From positions 62,001 through 126,000 of the forward strand of contig UEGR01000003.1 in assembly GCA_900465685.1 (NCBI GenBank): 64,000 nucleotides of DNA, given 5' to 3'. Under the pieces are notes generated by a model. The model did no database searches. It was not told the DNA's origin and saw only the letters and a list, made by a program, of their open reading frames with translations. Source of the stretch: Hyphomicrobiales bacterium (GTDB taxonomy: Bacteria > Pseudomonadota > Alphaproteobacteria > Rhizobiales > Rhizobiaceae). A program made the position numbers and the translations under genes. Positions 16,060 to 24,185 of the stretch are shown one piece after another. Numbering within the stretch: position 1 is the stretch's first letter; every line of letters begins with the position of its first letter.

Positions 16060-16779
16060 CTACGGAGAAACGGTTAACATCGTTTCACGTTCGCCATTTA
16101 TCACTTTCAATGCACTTAGCCTTCCAGACACGTATGCGCCGCTGTCGAGGTTGATACGGTTGGGATGGCGCTCAGGTTGGAAATTGTCGGTTATGGTGTG
16201 ACCGTGAACCACTGTGTATCCGTGGTCGCCTTCAAAATCGAGAAACCCTTCTCTGATCCAGCGAAGATCTTTTTCTTTCTGCTCCGCTATCGTGACCCCA
16301 GGTCGAATGCCTGCGTGAACGAAAAGGTATTGACCTTCGATCACATAGCTGACGGATTCTTTTAGGGCTCTTAAATGGCGTGGATAGAGCTCTTCGAATT
16401 CATCCAAGATTAAACTGGAATTCTCATAACCGAGGAACGAGTACGAGCAAAATGTAGTGTCGCCGCCCTGCTTCTTCCAATGTTCCAGCACGCGGTCACT
16501 GTTTTCATCGCACGCCAAAACTCTGAGCAGTAATTCTTCATGGTTTCCCTGGATCAAAAAACTGCCGGGGAGAGTGTCAAGTGTATGGCAGACCAATTCC
16601 ATGGCGGCGCGACTATTGGAGCCGCGATCAATTATATCGCCCAGGAAGATGACCCGATACGGCTCTCCGTCAGCATCTGCCTCGATCGTTGATAGCATTT
16701 TCTGCAGTAGATCGGCGCAACCGTGTACATCGCCGATGGCGTACGTAAGTTTCAAGATGGCCCCCAATATGCTAGGCAT
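16060..16779 (-). CDS. metallophosphoesterase (PP2A/ApaH-like serine/threonine phosphatase)
   Basis: About 239 aa. All PPP-family metal motifs are present: YAIGDVHGCADLLQ, FLGDIIDRGSNSR, IQGNHEELLL, FVHAGIRPG and VVHGHT. It resembles bacterial phosphatases of the PrpA/ApaH type, which dephosphorylate proteins or nucleotides in the cytoplasm. The open frame extends to 17031, but that part does not look like the family. The start is the ATG at 16777-16779, or a TTG at 16755 that has GGGGG 5 nt upstream and gives the typical MKLTYAIGDVHG N-terminus. Confidence 0.9.
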   Translation of the reverse strand: MPSILGAILKLTYAIGDVHGCADLLQKMLSTIEADADGEPYRVIFLGDIIDRGSNSRAAMELVCHTLDTLPGSFLIQGNHEELLLRVLACDENSDRVLEHWKKQGGDTTFCSYSFLGYENSSLILDEFEELYPRHLRALKESVSYVIEGQYLFVHAGIRPGVTIAEQKEKDLRWIREGFLDFEGDHGYTVVHGHTITDNFQPERHPNRINLDSGAYVSGRLSALKVINGERETMLTVSP

Positions 16780-17131
16780 CCTGTGCCTACTCAGTAATCG
16801 CAATTGAGAGCATTGAGAGAGATAGACCAAGACGTCAAGGCTTCGACGCAATTGAAGCATGCGTATCGCTCCTGAGTTGCCAGCGATTCTTGACGGTATG
16901 AGCTCAATGGGGGATAGCTTGACCACCGGGATATCCGAAGTAGTTGATCTATAACTGTTTTGAGGAATTGCGGAGAAAGACGTGAAACAGGGTGCGAATT
17001 TTTCTGTGAGCATTAGGCTCGCTCGCATCATGGGTGAAATTTATCGCACCAGAGAGGGACTTGCCGGAAAAACAAAAGACATAGCTGGAAAATGACCAAG
17101 AACGCGCTCAGTGAGATGGCAATTATAACAA
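16780..17131. other. intergenic region, divergent
   Basis: 352 bp between the phosphatase gene (leftward) and the DUF4238 gene (rightward). The minus-strand frame is open through most of it, but the translation does not resemble the phosphatase family and no good SD supports an earlier start. Presumably it holds two promoters; no operator-like repeat was identified. Confidence 0.4.
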
Positions 17132-18007
17132 ATGTCCATGCAACAGGCCCCGAAACGACATCACTTTGTACCAAAGATGCTTCAAAAGCACTTCCTTACT
17201 GACGACGGCGGGTTATGGGCATATGACCATCGACGTACGGAACAAAAAGTATGGTATGGGAAACCCGATAATCTGTTTTTGCGAGGGCACCTATACAGTC
17301 ATTTAAACGGGGACGGCAGCAAGGATGCGGAGTTGGAAACTCAATTTAGCCGATTGGAATCCGCCACCGCGCCAATTATCGATAAAATATTAGCTGCGGC
17401 AAGGATGTGGAGGACGCCACAGCTAACCGTATCTGAACGAGCGAACTGGGATCTGTTTCTCTACCAGCAATTTCGACGCGTACCTGATTTTTATGCATCG
17501 CTTCTCACCGAGGAGCAGCATAAAGGGACGGTCGAAGCCCATATCGATACGTTCCACAGGAAAGTCCGACCGGTAACCAATAAAGAGCGCAGCGATACGC
17601 TAGATCCATCAAATCTTGAAAAATTATATCGCAATCTTAGAGTTTCATCACTTAAATCAATCAGCAGGAATGTTTTAGAGACTATAGCAGGCCGAGGGCT
17701 CGCGGTCTGTCGCGTACCCAACCCGAAGAAATCGTTCATCTTGGGCAGTCGTCCGGTGATAAAACTGACGCCGCCTGAAACAAACGACCTCTGTAACCCG
17801 CGTGTGGAATTATGGCTTGCAGTCGCGCCAGATGTCATGATTGGGGTCGGACCGTTGGATGAACGTGAGATCATTGTCGACATCAACGATAGAAATCTCC
17901 GACTGTTGAACGAAGCCGTCGCTGCACAGAGTTCGCAGATTGTTGGTCGCTCAATGCTTTTGGTTGCATCGCTTGCGCCGCATGTTGGTCGCAAGATTGG
18001 AAAATGA
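17132..18007 (+). CDS. DUF4238 family protein
   Basis: 291 aa. The N-terminal KRHHFVPKMLQKHFLTDDG is the hallmark of DUF4238, followed by LWAYDHRRTEQKVWYGKPDN and the helical NWDLFLYQQFRRVPDF. The C-terminal half contains SFILGSRPVIKL and ELWLAVAPDVMIGVGP, the family's second conserved part. Biochemical function is unknown; such genes are common in accessory and defence-rich regions. The start is the first ATG (17132); a second lies two codons later, and no strong SD is visible. Confidence 0.82.
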   Translation: MSMQQAPKRHHFVPKMLQKHFLTDDGGLWAYDHRRTEQKVWYGKPDNLFLRGHLYSHLNGDGSKDAELETQFSRLESATAPIIDKILAAARMWRTPQLTVSERANWDLFLYQQFRRVPDFYASLLTEEQHKGTVEAHIDTFHRKVRPVTNKERSDTLDPSNLEKLYRNLRVSSLKSISRNVLETIAGRGLAVCRVPNPKKSFILGSRPVIKLTPPETNDLCNPRVELWLAVAPDVMIGVGPLDEREIIVDINDRNLRLLNEAVAAQSSQIVGRSMLLVASLAPHVGRKIGK

Positions 18008-18204
18008 TGACAACAACGAATTATCCTACTATGGTCCAATAAAAAGCAGTCACAAATGTGCGACGCACATGATGCCGTCAGTTCCCTCGGGAAGGAATTC
18101 AACTGCCAGAATGCGCTAGTTGTTAGTTTGTGATAATCGCTAGCTGCCTTTAAGGCCAAAGAGACTCTAGGGACATCGCGCGTCAGTCGGCGTTGGTTGG
18201 ATCT

Positions 18205-20526
18205 TCACGCTCCACTCATGGCTCTGGCCACCTCAAGCTGACCTTTGGCATATTTTTCCACGATTCGGACCGCTTCATCACACGCATCACGCAGTTCGTC
18301 CGGACTAGGAGTCTCATCGTAATAAGTACCATGAGACAGATTATTGATGAGGACGCTCTTGATCTCGAAGCCTTCTTCTCCCGCGAGATAACTTATGTAG
18401 TTTGACAGACTGTCACATTTATCAGGGTGGCAGAAGCGACCTACGGCTTCCAAAACGCAACGTATAGCGTGCCCTGTCGTATGAGAAGGTTCTGCTCCGT
18501 GATGTACGTTGACTATCTCCCGCAGATGCTCTTCGAAGGGGGCGACGTACTTCTTCAGCTTTGACAACTGGTGAGAAGCCCCGGTCTTATACAGGAAAAA
18601 GGCGGCTTCATCTTTGATGACTCGGTTCGTGACGCAGATATTGTAGAAATAGCTACTATGGGTAAAGACCAAAAGATCAGGTCTCAGGTGGCCTTTTTTT
18701 ATATCCGCTGGATTGATCGAGACTTCGCCTATCGAAGAAATGCTCAAGTGCTTAAGCGTCTGTGCAATAGCAAAGACATAGTCATAAGACATGGATGTAA
18801 TCGGATCATCGAACACCAGAAAAATTTTTGCGTAGTCGGAGGTCGCTTTTACTTTCTTATGAACACACGCGATAAAATAGCAGAAGGCGATCACAGTCTT
18901 TTCGCCGTCACTCAGGGTTCTGCTTGGCCCTCGCGCCATCTCGCGATTTTCTCGCCGAAGAGTGAATGATGCTTTGTCGAAAGTATATTTATGACCGAAG
19001 AAGCTAGTCACGAGGGCTTCGAATGTCGCAGCGACCCGGTCGCGAGCGCTATCCGAAAGTTGAGATTTCTTAAGCGAAGCGAGGTCTTCCGAGGCTAGTC
19101 GCACATCACCCTCTCGTGCTCGAATAGCTTCGAATGAAGTCCAGTTTGATCGCACAAAGTCGATAACGAAAACAGAGCAAGCTTCCCGATGAAGATTTCG
19201 CCGTTCAGTGTCAGAAGCTTTGATCGCCATCGCCAGTGCGGAGAACGTTTTATTGATCTCATCGATCATTGTATGCAGTGTCTGGAATAAGGAAAGCGGA
19301 TCACCTGTTGGAAGGACGACTTCCTTGCTTGGGTTTCTTCCCTTCTGCTCAATGGTATCAGCCAATTCACCCAGATATTTGTCTATAGCCTCGATTTGGG
19401 TTGAAAGATTGGGTACTGAAACGCTCGCTTGTGACGGTACCAACTTCCTTAACCGGTCGTATTTGATTAGGTTTCTGGCTACAGACCTTTCACATTGAGA
19501 AAGGGCATCTCTAAGGCCTTTAATCCACGTCCAATCTTTGCGAAGTGCTGCTTTATGCCCACCTTCTGCATCTGCATAGAAAGCTATGTACGAGGCGATT
19601 AGGTCTTTGGCGGGCGGGTGCACGATGGATTGTTCACAGAAAGGGCAGCAATCGTGCGCATCCTTCTGAATGATGTCGACTCCAGTTTCGATAAACTCAG
19701 GGTTCGCGGCGATCTTGGATTTGATTTCGTCGGCAACTGTCGAGGGAGAGGTGATCTTAGCGATATTTTCGGAGGTGGCATTTAAAAACGCGGGGTCGAA
19801 AAGCGGTTTGCTTATATCATCCGGATAGTCAGGTTCGGCGGGGACGCTTTTGAGTCTATCAAGATCGTTTAGAACATCCCCGAAAGATCGCGCAGCCTGC
19901 TCTGGTAAAGTTGTGTGCGTCGTTAAAAGGGTGGCCAAGTCTATGTCGCCGTATTCTCTGAGGCGCTTATTTACGCTAGCCTTCGAAGCGAGTTGCTGGT
20001 CTTTGAGCTGTAGCGTTCGCTGTTCTAGCCGTTCTCTTATTTCTTTCAAATGAGATTCCGCCCGCGCCAGAGTCTCCTCTGCATCCTTGGTGCTGATTAT
20101 CGACTGGTCTAGGCTTATTTTGCTCTCGATATTGCCGTTGACGACAAAATTTGATTGTCGAAGTTCGGCGTGAACGAAATCATCGGAGAAGACATGGAAA
20201 ATGCGGTCGCTGACGTCGGGAGTGACCCGCGATGTAGTTGAGCTCAATGTGAGTTTGCAGATATTGATGCCGCCCCGCGAAAGCTCGAAAAAACCATCTC
20301 CGTTCGTGGATTCTTCGGCAAGGAGATTAATCAGCGCGTCTTGGATATCTTCGCCATCCCCGTGAAGGTCAAGGTACCTGAGTGCACGAGTAAGAAATGA
20401 TTTCCCCGTACCGTTTCGGGCATAAACTAGGTTTTGAGCATGCTTACTTAGGTCAGCATCTAAACTACCGACAGGGCCGAGCCAATTAGCTCGCATGTGA
20501 AGACATGCCTTTGGCGCAGACGACAT
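18205..20526 (-). CDS. AAA_13-type ATPase with CxxC hook (RloC/Rad50-like architecture)
   Basis: 773 aa. The Walker A is ARNGTGKSF (residues 36-44). Long helical arms flank a CPFCEQ motif (about residues 292-297), resembling a zinc hook. The ABC-like signature TLSDGEKTVIAFCYFIA (near 540) is followed by Walker B LVFDDPITSMS (near 568) and an H-loop in FTHSSYFYN (near 622). The C-terminal 150 residues contain HGAEPSHTTGH and NNLSHGTYYDE. Length and layout match RloC/PrrC-like ATPases, some of which carry anticodon nuclease domains; that activity is not proven here. An ATG start follows GGGGGTGATTCTA; an in-frame ATG exists five codons earlier. Confidence 0.85.
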   Translation of the reverse strand: MSSAPKACLHMRANWLGPVGSLDADLSKHAQNLVYARNGTGKSFLTRALRYLDLHGDGEDIQDALINLLAEESTNGDGFFELSRGGINICKLTLSSTTSRVTPDVSDRIFHVFSDDFVHAELRQSNFVVNGNIESKISLDQSIISTKDAEETLARAESHLKEIRERLEQRTLQLKDQQLASKASVNKRLREYGDIDLATLLTTHTTLPEQAARSFGDVLNDLDRLKSVPAEPDYPDDISKPLFDPAFLNATSENIAKITSPSTVADEIKSKIAANPEFIETGVDIIQKDAHDCCPFCEQSIVHPPAKDLIASYIAFYADAEGGHKAALRKDWTWIKGLRDALSQCERSVARNLIKYDRLRKLVPSQASVSVPNLSTQIEAIDKYLGELADTIEQKGRNPSKEVVLPTGDPLSLFQTLHTMIDEINKTFSALAMAIKASDTERRNLHREACSVFVIDFVRSNWTSFEAIRAREGDVRLASEDLASLKKSQLSDSARDRVAATFEALVTSFFGHKYTFDKASFTLRRENREMARGPSRTLSDGEKTVIAFCYFIACVHKKVKATSDYAKIFLVFDDPITSMSYDYVFAIAQTLKHLSISSIGEVSINPADIKKGHLRPDLLVFTHSSYFYNICVTNRVIKDEAAFFLYKTGASHQLSKLKKYVAPFEEHLREIVNVHHGAEPSHTTGHAIRCVLEAVGRFCHPDKCDSLSNYISYLAGEEGFEIKSVLINNLSHGTYYDETPSPDELRDACDEAVRIVEKYAKGQLEVARAMSGA

Positions 20527-21101
20527 TAGAATCACCCCCATTATTTATAGGCTAACAAGGGTGCGGCTAACCGTCTATTAATGAAAACGATGCCGAGTTT
20601 ATGGTAGCCGATATAATTTGGCCATGAGTTTTCGAGTGCAATCGCAATATCGAACTTCACCGACACGCCCGTAGATCGCGAAGTAGAACTGTTGAATGCA
20701 AACGGTCTGCTTCCCGTTAATTCGATGATTTTCCCGAACTGGACAAATCAAATGCAACGAAATGCCCATACCAAGGCGCAGGGGGACAAACCACGGCGGC
20801 GTTTACACAAAGGCGGATGGCAGACATCTGCTCACAGCTCGCGAAATTTTGACGTTTACGGAAACGTCAAACTGCGCTAGTTTTGAGTCCGAACTGGTCC
20901 GGCTCGACCCGAGTTTGGGTTGAGGCTGGCCAGAATGCTGCAAAAATGGCAGGTTTTCGAGCGAGAACGTCCTTTTTTGTTGCAACATATCGGCTGTCAC
21001 GATGTTTTTCTAATAAAGCAGGCAGCAGGTGTGAAACGCGGTTTGGAGCCGGTATCCGTCTATCGCGGGGCTGGCTCAGGTGATGAATTTGGAGGATTTT
21101 G
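20527..21101. other. island/core junction and regulatory region
   Basis: 575 bp with no convincing gene. The left part is AT-rich like the accessory region; base composition becomes core-like towards the right. No tRNA, integrase or direct repeat was seen. It contains the perfect palindrome at 20849-20870 and the SD GGAGG before the acyl-CoA dehydrogenase gene. Confidence 0.6.
20849..20870. promoter_or_regulatory. perfect palindromic operator upstream of the beta-oxidation operon
   Basis: TTGACGTTT (20849-20857), 4-nt spacer ACGG, AAACGTCAA (20862-20870): 9-bp perfect arms. TTGACG itself resembles a -35 hexamer. The pattern resembles MerR-type sites described for regulators of fatty acid and branched-chain amino acid catabolism in proteobacteria (LiuR-like). 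Regulator identity is an inference; the dyad itself is certain. Confidence 0.7.
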
Positions 21102-22895
21102 ATGCCGAGCTATCGCGCGCCCGTTGAAGATACGAATTTCGTACTTAACGACGTTCTGAACTATCAGCGTTACAACAATCTGCCGGGCTTTGCCGACGCG
21201 TCGCCCGACGTGGTCGAGGCGATCCTGTCGGAAGGTGCGAAGCTCGCTGAAGGCACCCTGTTTCCGGTCAATCACAGCGGTGACCGCGAAGGCTGCAAGC
21301 GCGCCTCCGATGGCAGCGTCACCACGCCGAAAGGTTTCAAGGAAGCCTTCGATCTTTACCGCGAAGGCGGCTGGCTCGGCCTCGCCGTGCCGGAGCAATA
21401 TGGCGGGCAGGGTCTGCCCTATCTGCTGCACACGGCAGTTGGCGAATATATGTCGTCGGCCAATATGGCGCTCACCATGTATCCCGGCCTGACGCAGGGC
21501 GCGATTGCCGCAATCCTCGCGCACGGCACCGATGAGCAGAAGGATACCTATCTGCCGAAGATGGTGGAAGGCACCTGGACCGGCACAATGAACCTGACCG
21601 AGCCGCATTGCGGCACGGATCTGGGTCTTCTGCGCACCAGTGCTGCACCGCAGGGCGACGGCTCCTACAAGATTTCCGGTCAGAAGATTTTCATCTCGGC
21701 TGGCGAACACGACATGTCGGACAATATCATCCATCTGGTGCTCGCCCGTATCGACGGGGCACCGGAAGGCGTGAAGGGCATTTCGCTCTTCATCGTGCCG
21801 AAGTTCATTCTGGATGAAAATGGCAATCCAGGCACACGCAACGGTGTGTCCTGTGGTTCCATCGAAGAAAAGATGGGCATTCACGGCAATTCCACCTGCG
21901 TCATGAATTATGACGAGGCGACCGGCTTTCTGATCGGTGAGGCGCATAAGGGGCTGCGCGCCATGTTCACCATGATGAATGAAGCGCGTCTGGGCGTTGC
22001 CTTGCAGGGGCTTTCAATAGCCGAAACCGCCTACCAGAATGCAGCGATCTATGCCCGCGAGCGCATTCAGGGCCGCGCCCTTTCCGGCGCGAAAGAGCCG
22101 GAAAAGAAGGCCGATCCGATCATCGTGCATCCGGATATCCGTCGTAACCTGATGACGATCCGCGCTTTCAACGAAGCAGGCCGCGCGTTCATCCTCTGGA
22201 CGGCGCTGAACTCCGACATTGCGCACCGCTCCGGTGACGAGGCCGAGCGTCAGGCCGCCGACGATCTGGTCGGTCTGCTGACACCGGTTCTGAAAGGCGT
22301 TCTGACCGACAAGGGTTTTGAACATGCCGTCATGGCGCAGCAGGTCTTCGGTGGCCACGGCTATATCGAAGAACACGGCATGAGCCAGTATGTGCGCGAT
22401 GCGCGTATCGCCATGATCTATGAAGGTGCCAACGGTATTCAGGCGCTCGATCTGGTCGGTCGCAAGCTGGCGCTGAATGGCGGCCGTGCCGTTACGACCT
22501 TCTTCAAGGAAGTGGGCGAATTCTGCGAAGCCAATCGCGACAATGAAAAGCTGTCCTTCTTCACCAAGCATCTGAAGAAAGGTCTCAACGATCTTCAGGC
22601 CGCCACCATGTGGCTGATGCAGAATGCAATGGCGAAGCCCGACAATGCCGGTGCTGCGTCCAATGATTATATGCATCTGTTCGGTCTGGTCGCGCTGGGG
22701 CTGATGTGGGGCCGCATGGCCAAGGTCGCAGAAGAAAAGCTGGCGGCAGGCGAAGGCAACAAGGCTTATCTTGAAGCGAAGCTCGTCACTGCACGGTACT
22801 ATTTCGAGCGTATTATGCCGGAAAGTGCCGCCCATCTCGCGCGCATCCAGTCGGGTGCGGATAGCATGATGGCGCTGCCTGCGGACGCGTTCTGA
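21102..22895 (+). CDS. acyl-CoA dehydrogenase (long form with C-terminal domain)
   Basis: 597 aa, the long ACAD class. Blocks seen: [54 protein letters not shown], and [20 protein letters not shown] carrying the probable catalytic acidic region, then [16 protein letters not shown] and an extra C-terminal helical domain. It catalyses the first step of beta-oxidation, with electrons to ETF. The start is the ATG after GGAGG (6-7 nt). It is first in an operon with a thiolase and a FadB-like fusion, giving a complete beta-oxidation set. Confidence 0.95.
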   Translation: MPSYRAPVEDTNFVLNDVLNYQRYNNLPGFADASPDVVEAILSEGAKLAEGTLFPVNHSGDREGCKRASDGSVTTPKGFKEAFDLYREGGWLGLAVPEQYGGQGLPYLLHTAVGEYMSSANMALTMYPGLTQGAIAAILAHGTDEQKDTYLPKMVEGTWTGTMNLTEPHCGTDLGLLRTSAAPQGDGSYKISGQKIFISAGEHDMSDNIIHLVLARIDGAPEGVKGISLFIVPKFILDENGNPGTRNGVSCGSIEEKMGIHGNSTCVMNYDEATGFLIGEAHKGLRAMFTMMNEARLGVALQGLSIAETAYQNAAIYARERIQGRALSGAKEPEKKADPIIVHPDIRRNLMTIRAFNEAGRAFILWTALNSDIAHRSGDEAERQAADDLVGLLTPVLKGVLTDKGFEHAVMAQQVFGGHGYIEEHGMSQYVRDARIAMIYEGANGIQALDLVGRKLALNGGRAVTTFFKEVGEFCEANRDNEKLSFFTKHLKKGLNDLQAATMWLMQNAMAKPDNAGAASNDYMHLFGLVALGLMWGRMAKVAEEKLAAGEGNKAYLEAKLVTARYYFERIMPESAAHLARIQSGADSMMALPADAF

Positions 22896-22956
22896 TTTTC
22901 TGCTGACATTTTAAAGGTTAGGCCGGGTTCTTCGGACCCGGCGGGAAGGAGAAAAA

Positions 22957-24165
22957 ATGGCTGAGGCTTATATTTACGATCACGTGCGGACGCCGCGCGG
23001 GCGCGGCAAGAAGGACGGTAGCCTGCATGAAGTGCCTGCCGTGCGTTTGGGCGCGAAGGTTCTGGAATCCCTGCGCGATCGCAACGGCATCGATACCGCA
23101 AAGGTCGATGACATTATTTTCGGCTGTGTCGATCCGGTCGGCGAAGCCGGTGCCGTCATTCCGCGCTCTGCCGCTTTCGAAGCCGGTTACGACTTCAAGG
23201 CTCCGGGCATCCAGATTTCGCGCTTCTGCGCCTCCGGTCTCGACGCCATCAATCTGGCTGCCGCGAAGGTCGCCTTCGGCGCGGACGAACTGGTGGTTGC
23301 TGGCGGCGTTGAAAGTATGTCCCGCGTCGGCATGGGCATGTCGGGCGGTGCCTGGTACATGGACCCATCGGTCGGCTTCCCCGGCTATTTCATGCCGCAG
23401 GGCGTGTCCGCCGATCTGATCGCCACGAAATACGGTTTCAGCCGCGATGATGTCGATGCCTATGCTGTCGAAAGCCAGAAGCGCGCCGCCAAGTCGTGGG
23501 AAAAGGGCTATTTCAAAAATTCGGTCATTTCGATCAAGGATCAGAATGGTCTGACCATTCTCGACCATGATGAACATATGCGCCCGACGACCGATATGCA
23601 GGCGCTGGGCCAGTTGAACCCGTCCTTTGTGATGCCGGGCGAAATGGGCGGCTTCAATGCTGTCGGCATTCAGGCTCATCCGGAAATCGAAACGGTCAAT
23701 CATGTCCACCATGCCGGTAATTCGTCGGGCATCGTCGACGGTGCAGCGGGCGTTCTGGTTGGCTCCAAGAAGGCTGGCAAGGCATTCGACATCAAGCCGC
23801 GCGCCCGTATCCGCGCTTTCACCAATATCGGCTCCGACCCGGCGCTGATGCTGACCGGCCCGGTTGATGTAACGGAAAAGCTGCTCAAGCAGGCCAAGCT
23901 GAAGATTTCGGATATTGATCTGTTCGAGCTCAACGAAGCTTTCGCCGCTGTGGTCCTGCGCTACATGCAGGCCTTCGATATTCCGCACGACAAGATCAAC
24001 GTCAATGGCGGCGCGATTGCCATGGGCCATCCGCTTGGCGCAACCGGCGCGATGATCCTCGGTACGGTGCTGGATGAGCTGGAACGCCGCGATCTCAACA
24101 CCGCGCTGGTGACCTTGTGCATCGGTGCCGGCATGGGCACGGCGACGATCATCGAGCGCGTATAA
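22957..24165 (+). CDS. fadA: acetyl-CoA C-acyltransferase (thiolase, FadA-type)
   Basis: 402 aa. The nucleophilic Cys is in [40 protein letters not shown] holds the catalytic His, and [13 protein letters not shown] the second catalytic Cys. It cleaves 3-ketoacyl-CoA with CoA to acetyl-CoA and a shortened acyl-CoA. It lies 61 bp after the acyl-CoA dehydrogenase. That gap holds a GC hairpin (GCCGGGT...ACCCGGC, about 22922-22942) immediately before the SD GGAAGGAG, which could affect translation or stabilise the mRNA. Confidence 0.95.
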   Translation: MAEAYIYDHVRTPRGRGKKDGSLHEVPAVRLGAKVLESLRDRNGIDTAKVDDIIFGCVDPVGEAGAVIPRSAAFEAGYDFKAPGIQISRFCASGLDAINLAAAKVAFGADELVVAGGVESMSRVGMGMSGGAWYMDPSVGFPGYFMPQGVSADLIATKYGFSRDDVDAYAVESQKRAAKSWEKGYFKNSVISIKDQNGLTILDHDEHMRPTTDMQALGQLNPSFVMPGEMGGFNAVGIQAHPEIETVNHVHHAGNSSGIVDGAAGVLVGSKKAGKAFDIKPRARIRAFTNIGSDPALMLTGPVDVTEKLLKQAKLKISDIDLFELNEAFAAVVLRYMQAFDIPHDKINVNGGAIAMGHPLGATGAMILGTVLDELERRDLNTALVTLCIGAGMGTATIIERV

Positions 24166-24185
24166 AGCGAGGGAGGTTTTTACGA

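Noticed and set aside
20692-20880. 62-codon plus-strand frame in the junction
   Set aside because: No SD, no recognisable features, and it overlaps the operator palindrome.
20527-21101. tRNA or att site at the island border
   Set aside because: No cloverleaf, CCA-type end or direct repeat could be found by eye.
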